From: Fragilaria crotonensis
Taxonomy: Eukaryota > Bacillariophyta > Fragilariophyceae > Fragilariales > Fragilariaceae
Length of the DNA: 55,643 bases
Direction: 5' to 3'
Assembly: GCA_022925895.1 (NCBI GenBank)
Contig: JAKSYS010000405.1
Coordinates: forward strand, 1 to 55,643
The position numbers and the translations under genes are program-made. Of the stretch, positions 30,814 through 41,602 are shown in pieces (position 1 is the first letter of the stretch; each line of letters starts with the position of its first letter). The notes under the pieces were generated by a model. That model had not been told where the DNA came from, ran no database searches, and was given only the letters and a program-made list of their open reading frames with translations.

Positions 30814-31198
30814 CCCTGTTTATACAATAGTCCGAGAGCACTTGAAGAGCGTCGTTCAGGTTCTCATTATTGTTGCATCTGGTAACAATGTAGAAATACT
30901 AGAGTGCAGAACGAGAACCTGGTACTACCGAGTCTCCGAATACAACTGTTGCGCTGATCTCAAAACGATTGGATTGTGCCGTGGGAAGTGAAATGGAAGA
31001 ATGGATTATGCTTGTGTTGATAAAAGGTTTTTCTTTCAAAAGATGGCGCGCAATGGAATCCTTGAGTCGTATGAATCGTCTGCACCCACGGATCTTTGTC
31101 TTGGGAGTGATATGCTAAGGAGTGTAGGCTTCGCTCTGTCGTAAAGAGAAGATGAGGTTGAGAACGATGAAAAAGAACACACATACCGACACACGACG
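30814..31198. promoter_or_regulatory. divergent promoter region, RAD51D-like / dehydrogenase
   Basis: A 385-bp gap between two divergently oriented start codons. No other gene is visible. It must contain both promoters or a shared bidirectional one; no clear TATA box was recognised. Confidence 0.5.
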
Positions 31199-33759
31199 AT
31201 GTTTCGCCAGCGCGTGGCTTCCTTGCTGGTTCGTCAGCACCGCAGTCATCCGCAATGCCGTTCACTGGCATCACTCCCAACGCAAGCTAATGTAGTAGTG
31301 ATTGGTGGTGGTATCATTGGGACGTCGGTCGCCTATCATCTGGCCAAGAAAGGTGTCCAAGGGATAATTCTTTTGGAACGACATCAACTGACCGCCGGAA
31401 CGACCTGGCATGCGGCAGGACTCATCAACACATTCGGAAGCATGTCAACCACTTCGACGAGTATGAGACAATGCACAAAGGATTTGTATTCCAAAATACT
31501 GCCTGAAGAGACAGGTCTAGATACTGGCTTTCGCGATATTGGCTTCATTGAGCTGGCCACGGATCACGATCATCTACACTATTACAGACGAGTTGCTGCC
31601 CTGAATCGACATTGTGGTGTCAATGTGCACGAAATATCGGCAGAGGAAGTTCACAGTCGATTTCCACTGGTGCGAACAGAAGATGTCATGGCAGGATTTT
31701 ATGTCGCATCGGATGGGCGAGTCAATCCCCACGAAGCCACCATGGCGTTGGCCAAGGCGAGTCAAGCAATGGGAGTTGTCATCCATCAGGGCGTTGGAGT
31801 TGAATCGGTTCAAACGCTCAAGACTTCCGGGTTGCCGCAAGTGACGAGCGTTGTCATGGAGGACGGCTCCGAAATGATGTGCAGTACTGTTGTTAATTGC
31901 GCCGGAATGTGGGCACGGCAATTGGCAGAACAGAATGGTGTAATTGTGCCCAATCAAGCTGCGGAACACTACTATTTGATAACGGATGCCATGCCGGATG
32001 TTGATCCCTCATGGCCTGTCGTGGAAGATTCTGCCAATTGTGTGTACATTCGCCCTGAAGGAGCTGGACTAATGTTAGGCTTCTTTGAGACGCAAGGCGC
32101 AGCCTGGAATGCCAAGACGATCCCCAAAGATTTCTCCTTTGGTGAAATCGAACCTGACTGGGATCGCATGATGCCTTATTTGGAACAAGCTATGGAAAGC
32201 GTATCCCCGCGGCCCTGGAGGCAGGCGCCAAAAAATTCTTTTGTGGACCCGAAAGCTTTACGCCAGACAATGCTCCTATTGTTGGTCCAGCTCCCTTTTT
32301 GAAAGGGTATTACGTCGCCGCAGGACTCAATTCCATTGGAATCTTGACTGCTGGTGGGATCGGCAAGGTCTTGGCGGAATGGATTGTGAATGACGGAACA
32401 GCACCGCATACCACCGACGTGACCCACATGAGAACAAATCGATTCCACGCTCATCAAAGCAATCCACTGTACAGAGCAGAACGTGTGGTTGAGAGTTTAG
32501 GAAATACGTACAAACTGCCGTATCCTGATCGACAACTACAAACCTGTCGTGGATGCTTCCACAGCCCACTGCATGATCGACTGGCACTGCAGGGGGCTTT
32601 CTTTCGGGATGTTTCAGGATGGGAGTCTCCTGCTTGGTACGGACGAAACGAGGCGCTGGAACGAGCTAGTAATGAACCTTATACGTTTGGAAAGCCTTCT
32701 TGGTTCCCCTTGTGGGCGGAGGAACATCGTGCCTGCCGTGAACAAGTTGCACTATTCGACATGAGTTTCATGAGCAAGTTTCTGGTGCAGGGTCGGGACG
32801 CTGGTGCGTTTCTTAATCGACTATCGACGGCTCAAGTGGACGGTCGTGTCAAGGAAATTACCTACACCCAGTGGTTGAATGAAGCGGGGTTTATGGAGGC
32901 GGATTTAACTATCACTAAATTGGCAGACGACCAGTTTCTCGTGATTGCAACCGACACCATGCAACACCACGTGCACGCGCACATGAAGCAACGTCTGACA
33001 ACGGACTACCACTGCTTCGTTACGGATTTGACAGGACGCTATGCACAAATTAATCTTCAAGGGCCACGTTCGAGAGATCTGATGCAAGCACTAACGTCTC
33101 GGGACATGACTGATTTCGCCTTTCGCCATGCCGAGGAGATTGACATTGGTTTGGCAAGAGTCTTGTGTACCCGCATTACGTATGTCGGCGAGTTGGGCTA
33201 CGAATTATTCATTCCTGTGGAACAGGCAAATCTTGTGTATGATTCAATCCTTGCCAAGGGTGAAGATTTCGGTCTGAAGCACTCTGGTCTGCGCGCTCTT
33301 GGCAGCCTGAGACTCGAGAAAGGGTACCGCGACTATGGCCATGACATGGACAACACGGATACGTTGCTCGAATGCGGATTGGGATTCACCTGCGATTTTG
33401 AGAAACCAGGCGGGTTTATCGGTAGAGAACATGTGGTGAAGCAGCGGGCAGATTCAAAACTTCACGGAGGCCTATTCAAGCGCATGGCAAGTGTTCTCGT
33501 GAAGGATCCGGAACCATTGATGACGCATGGGGAAATCTTGTGGCGAAATGGCGAGCCCGTCAGCGATGTCAGAGTTGCTTCCTTTGGGCACACACTTGGT
33601 GGGGCTGTGGGCCTATCCATGCTTGAGTGCAAGGAACCCATCACCAAGAGTTGGATCCAAGGCGGGGAATGGGAGGTTGAAATTGCCGAGAAACGATTTC
33701 CCTGCGAAGTCTCAACGGCACCATTTTACGACCCCAAGAACCAGCGAATTAAGGTCTGA
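31199..33759 (+). CDS. mitochondrial dimethylglycine/sarcosine dehydrogenase-like flavoprotein (one frameshift)
   Basis: Residues 1-27 (Arg/Ser/Leu-rich, few acids) look like a mitochondrial presequence. The Rossmann motif VVVIGGGIIGTSVAYHL (33-48) and AGTTWHAAG follow; H71 is the residue that binds FAD covalently in DMGDH/SARDH. The first frame stops at 32302. The natural continuation, CGPESFTPDNAPIVGP then GYYVAAGLNS, is read in the frame ending at 33759. The switch lies at the GAAAG run at ~32195-32200, consistent with a single missing A. The second part holds the aminomethyltransferase (GCV_T) folate-binding module, ending with its C-terminal barrel domain. Full length would be about 853 residues, normal for the family. 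It oxidatively demethylates dimethylglycine or sarcosine in choline/betaine breakdown, passing one-carbon units to tetrahydrofolate. PDPR is a relative, but the retained His favours an active dehydrogenase. Confidence 0.85.
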
Positions 33760-34341
33760 AGTTGGTTGTCTTCCGATACCTCCTTGGGAAAGCGAGATGG
33801 GAATCAGTTTTGTGTTGCAACGCGGAATTCCGTTGCCGGTTTTGAGTTTCTGCCGAAATCCTCCGTTGGCTTTTTGCCTGTCGCTGGTTAGAACCGCGAA
33901 GACTGCTGTGGCACCGAAAGCCTATTATGTGATAACGAGGAACTATTTGAAGGAGATCCAAGTCGGGCATCAGGAATTCGTGAGCAGGCAACGATTGATA
34001 CGACAGTACGACAGTATAGTGTACAGTGTAGTACCACTACAGCCTGAGAAATCGGGTCGTGCACCAATTCAGGGACTATCGGGTTGTACTGTACTGCTAC
34101 AACTCAGCAGTACTGGAGCCCTTTTGTACTTGTACGCACTTATCAGTCGTAAGCATCCCGCGAATCAAACAGGAACGATAGTACCCGTGCGCCTTGTCCA
34201 GTACATGAAGCTTCCCGCTGAGCGAACTCTGAAGAAAATCATCGATTTTCTGCGATCTTCTTGGATGAGCTTGGTTTAGATATATTTTCCTGCTCACATT
34301 TCATCTCCACCCCTAAAGCAGATCGATAACCGGTTTACAAC
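33760..34341. other. intergenic region, dehydrogenase to HSP20 gene
   Basis: No gene is supported; the frames here run over from shadows of the dehydrogenase. GTAC-containing strings cluster at 34005-34135. The right part is the presumed promoter of the 34342 HSP20 gene; no clear heat-shock element was found. Confidence 0.4.
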
Positions 34342-34929
34342 ATGACCTGCGGTTCATTTTCTACTCTTGCCTTCCACCCAGTGATTGGTTCGAGGCTTCA
34401 TCTCCGACACCGACGTCCTGATCGATGCAAAGCCAAGTTTACCCTTCGTCGATTCCCGGGGCACGCTGGTGGCCATCAGAATCTCCAGGTGCGCGACCTC
34501 GGTGATAAGGTACAGCTTTCTATCGATCTACCGGGCGTCAAAGCATCCGCTCTCAAAGTCCAAGTTGAGGACAAAATCCTCTCCGTTTCTGCCAGCCGTG
34601 ATATCCACACAGAGTACGGCCTCCGTGAGGTTGAGTACCACCGTAGATTCCGATTGGACGACTCGATTGACTCTCAACGTGCCACCGCTAATCTGGCCGA
34701 AGGGGTTCTGATCCTGACAGCACCCAAAATCCAGAAAGCTGGCTCCAGAACAATCCCTATTACTACGAATGATCCTGCGACGACTACTGATAAGCAGGGC
34801 GACAGAGCAGAGGAAGGCGACGATGACGTTGTTCTCGTTGATGCGCCAGATTCGACGGCCACGGAATCTGCCGAAGACAAAAATTCATCCGCAGACGACG
34901 ATGAGACGAAGAAAGACTGTTCGCTTTAA
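34342..34929 (+). CDS. small heat shock protein (HSP20) with acidic tail
   Basis: 195 residues from ATG 34342. The alpha-crystallin domain spans ~50-135: LGDKVQLSIDLPGVKASALKV, KILSVSASRD, EYHRRFRLDDSID and the signature ATANLAEGVLILTAPK. A C-terminal I-x-I motif (TIPIT) follows, needed in the family for oligomer assembly, then ~50 residues rich in Asp, Glu, Ser and Thr. The ~45-residue N-terminal arm is basic (R, H, K) and could carry an organelle or membrane targeting signal, which is not clear. It acts as an ATP-independent holdase chaperone. It converges with the HSP20 gene at 35299-35718 and resembles the gene at 42302 most, sharing GDKVQLSID(L/F)PGVKAS. Confidence 0.9.
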   Translation: MTCGSFSTLAFHPVIGSRLHLRHRRPDRCKAKFTLRRFPGHAGGHQNLQVRDLGDKVQLSIDLPGVKASALKVQVEDKILSVSASRDIHTEYGLREVEYHRRFRLDDSIDSQRATANLAEGVLILTAPKIQKAGSRTIPITTNDPATTTDKQGDRAEEGDDDVVLVDAPDSTATESAEDKNSSADDDETKKDCSL

Positions 34930-35298
34930 ACCTACCCTGCTCCGAAGCAGGTAGTAAACCGACCATGTTAACGTGAACTCTAGTAGTGTTAATAAAATGA
35001 AAACTGACGTCATGGCTGTCCCTCACTTTCATTGTGTCAACAACTGCAATAGAATTTGTATAGGTTTGTGTTACTTTTGGGTTACTTGTGCGGGAGGACA
35101 GAGGTTGCTGCGCACGCGGCCATGCCAATGCTCCTCATCAAGCCGAAATCGCGAATCTACCATTGAAGGCAACATCACCACAGCTTCATTTGAAAAGTAT
35201 CTTCGACTTTATTTCATGCAATCGTTAATTACTACTTATCGTTACATAGTAGCTAGCTACAATCAAGAGGCGCTTCCATCGGTCCCCTCGGACACGGT
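34930..35298. other. intergenic region between convergent HSP20 genes
   Basis: 369 bp holding the 3' ends of two convergent genes. No gene, terminator or other signal could be recognised. Confidence 0.4.
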
Positions 35299-35718
35299 CT
35301 ATTCGCTTTTGTTGGAAGTCACGCTTGGCTGAGTAATCGCCAATGGAGCTGCAGTCACGGTAATAGTCTTGCTAACGGCTGGCTTGATGCGCTTGGGAGC
35401 AGTCAAGGTCAGAACACCGCAATCCAAGTTCGCCTTGATGTTTTCGACATCGACTGTCTTGGGGTCGATCGTGAAGGATCGGATGAACTTCGATTCACTG
35501 CCGGCTGTCTTGCGTTCACCGGTGACACGGAGCACGTTGTCCTCGACTTGGACCTGCAAGTCCTTAGCCATGACTCCTGGAACATCAACCGAGAGGGTGA
35601 CCGCATCCTCGGTCTCGTAAACTTGGTGGTGGGTCTGCGTAGAAGCTGTAGGAAGTGCCAACGAGTTACCAAGACCGAAGAAGTCGTCAAAGAAAGGATC
35701 ACGGCGGAAAAGAGACAT
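35299..35718 (-). CDS. small heat shock protein (HSP20)
   Basis: 139 residues from ATG 35718, beginning MSLFRRDPFFDDFFGLGNSL, an N-terminal arm typical of class I-like cytosolic sHSPs. The alpha-crystallin domain follows: AVTLSVDVPGVMAKDLQVQV, VLRVTGERK, KFIRSFTIDPKTVDVENIKANL and CGVLTLTAPK. The motif I-T-V then stands for the C-terminal I-x-I/V anchor. It is very close to the 40189-40617 protein, sharing long identical blocks, so the two are recent paralogs. A Harbinger-like element begins 107 bp upstream of the start codon. Confidence 0.93.
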   Translation of the reverse strand: MSLFRRDPFFDDFFGLGNSLALPTASTQTHHQVYETEDAVTLSVDVPGVMAKDLQVQVEDNVLRVTGERKTAGSESKFIRSFTIDPKTVDVENIKANLDCGVLTLTAPKRIKPAVSKTITVTAAPLAITQPSVTSNKSE

Positions 35719-35764
35719 GGTGAAGAATGCTTTACGAAAGTTTTTGATGTGACGGTTCTGTTTT

Positions 35765-35781
35765 CAATATTCAAGAATTGT
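35765..35781 (-). promoter_or_regulatory. candidate heat-shock element
   Basis: On the minus strand the sequence reads AATTCTTGAATATTG, i.e. a perfect nTTCnnGAAn pair followed by an imperfect third unit (TTG in place of TTC). It lies about 50-60 bp upstream of the HSP20 start at 35718. Its position and gene type fit an HSF binding site, but a two-unit match can occur by chance. Confidence 0.35.
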
Positions 35782-35824
35782 GAGACCGACCGATCAACCA
35801 TGTGACAGGCGACCCTTCGCTTAA

Positions 35825-37321
35825 GGCAGTGTCCGGACAACAAAACTTCGTACGAAGTTCCAAGGGCGCATAACCAGATAATTTCAACTTCCATTTTCTT
35901 TTCCATGAGTGTCGTCCGGACAAGAAAACGTCCGTTCGAAGTTTCCAAGTTTTGAACTCCCAAGTTTTCGTTAGTAGGTCGCAGGTGAGTACTTCGTGGT
36001 CGTTACAGTACTCGTCACGTCGTCACTGGACGTGTAGCATGCATGTACAGTATGCATACGTCTCGACAGTACAAAGCACTTTGTAGAGTACCAGTACCAA
36101 ACATCTATGCTCCTCTTCTTTCACTTCGTCACTCTCCCAGTGTATTGCGTTAAAGTTTGGTGCGGACATGAACGAACGAAACACTGCTTGATAACGCGAC
36201 CTTTGAAGGGATAATACTACTAGAGTTGTAACATTACCTACTTTGCTCAGGGTTTTGAAAGGAGTGTTTGAAGTACTTTATTAGTGTAATGTGTAACGCG
36301 TATGTGCTGTTCTTGGATTTCTCGACAGAGTATCGATGATTCGTCACTTGTCCACAAGTTGTTCAAACATGAGGTTCCACTTTACTTTGCTCATCCATAT
36401 TTGCTCAGAAAATGCTCTCCAATTAGATAGATCACAAAATCTGATGGATGTCATGCTTGCTTCGCCCTCAATTTCTCCCTCGTCGTCGCCGTCGTCGCAT
36501 TTTTACTCTTAGTACACGGCATGCACACTAAACATGCAAACATGTTTGGGCCATCAATCTTCTGGAAGATAGTGATCGCCTTGGACATGTAGAAAACCTG
36601 GAATGATTAACCACTCCAGCATCCTTCCAACATGGGGCTGGTTTACAGAAGTGCTCTCAAATCACCACGTGAACTTTGAAGCTATTCACGTGGTCGCAAA
36701 ATCATTCCGAAAGTGAACACGCGTGCACACTTCTCAAGATTGGGAATGGTTCTGGCGGCATCATAATAATGAACGCGTTGTTGGATGAACACTGATACTG
36801 AAGTGACTGGAATGGATACTGGAAATCGCCATTCCTGCTTTTGACAGGGCGGGGTACCCCATTCGAACCGCCAAGAAAAGGTTGCGAAGCAAGTGAGCAC
36901 TTCCGATGTGCGTCACTTTGGCCTTGCTCTCCTCACACTCTTCAATTGTCTCGAAAACAATGGAGCAAGCCTCTCGAATTCGATCATGCAGCTTGGTTTA
37001 TCGTAGTCGTCAATGATATGAACAAACAAATGGAGAAGAATCTTGCACAAACCAGTGTGGCATCATTCGCATGACGGGCGTATCTGTTAATGTTGAAACA
37101 AAATCTCAATTGAAATGAGTGGTCTAAAATTACAAGCTTAATAGGATATGAAACTTGGCATCCCAAACTTGGATAAAAGGCTTTCGTTAGGTTCGAATCG
37201 AGAAGTCGCGAAAGGCGAGTCCCACTAACTCAGAAATCGAAGTTGATTCACGAGTCGATTAGTTCGAGCACTTCGAAACTTCGAAACTTGGTGCCAAGTT
37301 TTTTCTTGTCCGGACACTGCC
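35825..37321. mobile_element. PIF/Harbinger-like non-autonomous element (TIRs, TAA target duplication)
   Basis: GGCAGTGTCCGGACAA at 35825-35840 is repeated in perfect inverted orientation at 37306-37321. The flanking trinucleotide TAA occurs on both sides (35822-35824 and 37322-37324), matching the 3-bp TTA/TAA duplication of PIF/Harbinger elements. Subterminal sequence is also related at both ends (GAAGTTTCCAAG/CTTGG words), and a second GTCCGGACAAGAAAACG copy lies inside the left end at ~35911. The 1497-bp interior has only short frames (36900-36682 minus, 36841-37074 plus) and no recognisable transposase, so it would need an autonomous relative to move. Confidence 0.8.
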
Positions 37322-37324
37322 TAA

Positions 37325-40188
37325 GTAACTTGGACAGGTCCCCCGAAGCGACACTCTTCGAGGTTCACAGACTGTCAGCGAAGAACTCCGATTACTTTAT
37401 ATGGATTTCCACGAAATTTTCTGTATACCATAGCACAAGGTCCAGAAAATGATAAATTTAGCTATTTTTGATCGCGTCTCAAACCGTCATTTGCCGGACC
37501 TCTTAGCCTTCGCATTTCATGAGCTACTACGATACTGTACATTGTACAGTAGCTGGAGTACAATGTACACCGAGTTCTCGTATGTCATATGCATACGGTA
37601 GAAGTACTTTTTGTCGTTTCTCGTGCACAAATTGTCCAGACAAAAAAGCCCACAACAAGAAAGGAAAGACGGCTACTACTTGTACTCTAGTATTATCTGG
37701 AAAATACCACCGAAGTGGTATAAATGCATAGATTCTTGAAGAGGCGAGAAAATTAATACGGTAGTACTGTATAATATGTGGAAGGTAGATTTGTGTAGCT
37801 AGTACCGGGATCGGAATGATATCATAATGCAACGTACGCGCATGCAGAATTGGATATTCTGATCCCAATTTGCTTCAATTTGGCACTGGCGTCACTCGTA
37901 CCATCCGTAGGATGTGTACCAAAAAGTAACAAGTACCGTCGATACTACTTGGAGTATAATTGATGATACGTTGGTGCCGCGAAACCTCAAAATTGCCATG
38001 AGAGGTCAGAGCGTACGATCTTTGGCAGTTTGATGCTGTGATAGCTACTGTGCATGATTCACGCCACAGCGTCAGCAAACGCAGCAGAGGTCTGGTACAT
38101 TTGCGGAATGTGGGTCTAGGGAGTGATGGATTTCTTGCATTTTTGACCGAAAGCGATCTTCGGCTTCCAGCTGTTGTCCCACAAGGTGGTCCAGAATCAT
38201 TCGATATGATATGCGGCAGAGAGTGACGAGCGCAATTTTGAAGTTTGTGAACAAATACTATTTTGAACTCTGATTTCTTCATTCCTCAGGGACGGGTGGT
38301 CTATTGCCAGAAAAGCTACGATCCCGACTACTGGCTCGCCTACCTGAACCACATTTACATGCTGCTGTTTGATGGTTACTACCTGCTGCTCTGGGCAACC
38401 TCTACTACTATAACATGGGAAGTGCCGGGTACAACTTGACTTGTTGGGGATCACCGAAATTGTTCGCCAAAGATGGCTTTCATTATAAATGCTGGTGCGT
38501 TCGAAGCTTGCTACCTTGTACTACGCCAATTGTTTGCGAGGACGGGTCATGGGCACTTGCTTGCAATGCTCAAGGATGGGAACGAAGTCGAAAGGGTGTG
38601 TTGTCGACACGATTGGAGTCTTGAGTTGCGGTCCCGATCGTTTCTTTTCATTGGATGGAGAAGACTGCCATTGTCGCATATTTGTTGAGGCGCTATACGA
38701 GTCTCCCTACTGTCCTCAACTTGCCAGGGCAGAGATCCCAGAGGGCAATCAACGTGATCTACAGTCGGAACTATGATCCACAGGCAAATATGACTGGCAT
38801 TATAAAAAGGCTTTAGCTCTTCAGATTGAATTGTCTACAATGTTTAAGTTGATAAGATCTGAAGGGTTTGTTCGGACTTGATCGTTTTCCCCCTTTCCGC
38901 GACATGTCATGGGAGCTTGGAGTACAGATGTGATAACTGTACGTAGTCTCTTAGTATGGTTTTCACATACGTTAGCCTTCACGTTGGACGCCGTATTCGG
39001 TGGTATGCTTTGATGCATGAAATCCGGATACATTCGTAGTACTCTACTAGAGTCTCTAGTAGTAGAAGCAGTACTCATACCCCTTCATTGACAATTGAAA
39101 AGTGCAGAATGACAATGGCGCTAGCACCTTGCATAGGTAGTCTACTGGAGTGCACTCATACACACCTACGCACTCCACTCGTCGACCGGGAGTAGAGTAC
39201 AATGACGTGCTCCTGAAAACTCCAATCTTTCGACGTGTCCTTGTCAGTCCTCGAGCGTATCTTAATTGATATCGTGCATATCAGCTTTACATAATTATGT
39301 CACACAGCCAACCTTGCTCATTCATCATGAACAGCAAGTTTCTGCGGCGGCCCAAAATACAAATTCTCTTTCTCTGATGCAATAGGCCTTGTCTTTTTGC
39401 ATCTCACACTTTGTTATCTGGCCTGTACAAGGTGGTTTCTTACTACCAGAAAAAATTATGTACCCTCTGAAACGAGGATACGCATACTCATGCAGAATGT
39501 GATAACCTGAGGGCAGGCACTTTCACACTTTCCTCTTGACTTTTTATCCACAACAAAGTCATGTGCCAAGCCCGCTGTTACGGCTCAATACAATAATACT
39601 ACAGTATTATTTTTAGATTTGGATCGTTAGCTTGGGCCATCAAAAGCAATTTCATAGAAATAGCTCTTTCTCAACGGATGTCAGAGGTGTTTGCTCAGGT
39701 TGAAGGTCAGGGCAATCCATGGTTATGAGGTCTTAGGTCTTCGCTACAAAATGCCGGACACCAGTTATGAGCATCCAAACTCATTCGCCTTACCAGGTAG
39801 TCTATTCGGTGTGCGATCACTGATCATGTTGCGAAAGTCACATAGCACACTCTACTGGGACTACAATGTGCAGCACCGTTCTTCGTAGTAGAGTATTAGC
39901 GGTGCAACTGCAAACTCCACACTTCGCACTTCGAACACTTGATGCAGTTCTCGGTTCTCGTAGTCAACGCACTGTACGGGGAATACGGGTAGAGCACCTT
40001 GCTTACTGCGCATGCACACCATTCTCGATTCTCGAGTATACGCTCTTTGTGAATAACAAGCACTACCACAGTACATAGTACAAGTACTACTGTATTGATA
40101 GGAAACCTGGAGGATGTACTACATGGTACCGCTACAATGCGTTTTAAAGATTAATGCTCTACTTTCAACTCTTCTTGTCTGCAGTGAT
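37325..40188. other. long intergenic region, no confident gene
   Basis: About 2.9 kb. Between 38040 and 38780 several overlapping frames (38489-38776 plus; 38282-37875 minus) have codon-like composition, but no domain, no consistent frame and no clear splice structure; a decayed gene is possible. Near 37530 lies the near-perfect palindrome TACTGTACATTGTACAGTA. GTAC/AGTACT words recur at 39045-39200 and 40065-40130. Confidence 0.4.
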
Positions 40189-40617
40189 CTAGGATTCGGC
40201 GCTCTCAACAGCCACCTTTGGTTGGCCTTCAAGCAATGGGGCTTCTTTAACCTCAATCATCTTGCTGACAGCTGGCTTGTTCCTCTTGCGAGCGGTCAAG
40301 GTAAGAACACCGCAATCCAAATTGGCTTCGATGTTTTCAACATCGACGGTCTTGGGGTCCATCGAGAATGATCGGATGAACTTCGATTCACTGCCGGCTG
40401 TCTTGCGTTCACCGGTGACACGGAGCACGTTGTCGTCAACTTGGACCTGCAGGTCCTTTGCCAAGACGCCGGGGACGTCAACTGTGAGCGTGACAGCATC
40501 CTCGGTCTCATAAAGATGATGGTGAGCTTGATGGGCGCCAGGACGAAGTGCCAATGAGTTGCCTACATTAGGGCCAAAGAAGTCGTCAAAGAAGGGATCG
40601 CGACGGAAGAGAGCCAT
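40189..40617 (-). CDS. small heat shock protein (HSP20)
   Basis: 142 residues from ATG 40617, beginning MALFRRDPFFDDFFGPNVGN. Its alpha-crystallin domain is almost the same as that of the 35299 gene: AVTLTVDVPGVLAKDLQVQV, VLRVTGERK, KFIRSFSMDPKTVDVENIEA and CGVLTLTARK. I-E-V takes the place of the C-terminal anchor. The family Pro in 'TAPK' is changed to Arg (TARK). It is a cytosolic-type ATP-independent chaperone. The 5' flank shares GAATTGTGAGA with that of the 35299 gene, so leader sequence was duplicated along with the coding part. Confidence 0.93.
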   Translation of the reverse strand: MALFRRDPFFDDFFGPNVGNSLALRPGAHQAHHHLYETEDAVTLTVDVPGVLAKDLQVQVDDNVLRVTGERKTAGSESKFIRSFSMDPKTVDVENIEANLDCGVLTLTARKRNKPAVSKMIEVKEAPLLEGQPKVAVESAES

Positions 40618-41164
40618 GTTGAACGATGAAAGAAGATTGATGTTTTTCCTCTCGAATATAGAATTGTGAGATCAAACAATAACTATGATGTTTGGCTTCG
40701 CGTTTGGGTTGGGTTCCCAATAATGATTCTCTTCGAGTATCCAAGATTCATGTCAATCTCGTGCGCCCGAAGGTGAATCAAACATCCTGACGTACTCGTA
40801 TACATGTTACTTGAACCGCCGTAGTGGTAGATGTTGTTCGCGGGACTCGCTAGTACGGAACAAGCGTAGGTGTCTACGATGACATCCCAAGATTTCTGAA
40901 TTCTTCGATGGGACTGTGATGCGATGATGCTGACGACGGGCTCAGTCCGAGTGAAGTCTGAGGCCGATCTACCATCCCAGGAGTATCCAAACCCAATTGA
41001 CCTCGTGACTACTAATTCCATTCCATTTTGGCAGTCGTCGGGAGGAATTGTCTCTTAGTCATGACCAAGATGTAGAACACGTTCGATACAACCAGTAATG
41101 TTTGTTATATAAGTACAAGGGACGCGAGGCGAGGGTTTCTATTCCGTTCTTAGTCTCAAGTGGT
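40618..41164. other. intergenic region between HSP20 genes
   Basis: No gene is supported. It includes the promoter of the 40617 gene and the 3' flank of the next. A 112-codon minus-strand frame (41021-40683) has no features of a real gene. Confidence 0.4.
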
Positions 41165-41602
41165 CTACTCGCTGCCCTCGCTAGCTACCTTAAGTTGGGT
41201 TTCTTCCATCGGGGCTTCCGTCACGGTAATGGTCTTACTAACTTGTGGCTCGGTCATCTTGGGTGCGACCAAGGTAAGAACACCGCAATCCAAAAAGGCC
41301 TTGATGTTATCAACGTCCACAATCTTGGGATCGATCGAAAATGATCTGTAGAATTTGGATTCACTGCCGGCAATCGTGCGCTCGCCACGGATGCGAAGGA
41401 CGTTGTCATCAACTTGGACTTGCAAGTTCTTCGCCGAGACGCCTGGAACATCAACCCTAAGCGTGACCGCCTCCTCGGTCTCGACGGAATAGTGGTGATG
41501 GTGGTGTTCATGAGTATTGGGGGCACTTTCGGCCGCCGGATGACCACCCATATTGGGGACGAAGAAGCCAGTCAAGAATGGTTCGTTGCGGAAAAGCGAC
41601 AT
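41165..41602 (-). CDS. small heat shock protein (HSP20)
   Basis: I choose ATG 41602 (MSLFRNEPFLTGFFVPNMGG), which aligns with the starts of the two other class members; an in-frame ATG at 41632 would add ten residues. The protein has 145 residues. A His-rich stretch (about residues 27-33) lies in the N-terminal arm before the alpha-crystallin domain. Domain blocks: AVTLRVDVPGVSAKNLQVQV, VLRIRGERT, KFYRSFSIDPKIVDVDNIKA and CGVLTLVAPK, with I-T-V as the C-terminal anchor. It is more diverged than the 35299/40189 pair and probably an older duplicate. The leader contains TTTCAAGTTTCAAAATTC, which is only a poor heat-shock-element match. Confidence 0.92.
   Translation of the reverse strand: MSLFRNEPFLTGFFVPNMGGHPAAESAPNTHEHHHHHYSVETEEAVTLRVDVPGVSAKNLQVQVDDNVLRIRGERTIAGSESKFYRSFSIDPKIVDVDNIKAFLDCGVLTLVAPKMTEPQVSKTITVTEAPMEETQLKVASEGSE

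Noticed and set aside
33527-34279. 250-codon plus-strand frame overlapping the end of the dehydrogenase
   Set aside because: Its first part is an out-of-frame shadow of the conserved GCV_T-type region, and the rest is intergenic sequence.
37185-37205. tRNA-like B-box (GGTTCGAATCG)
   Set aside because: No matching A-box, acceptor stem or cloverleaf could be built around it; no tRNA gene was found in the window.
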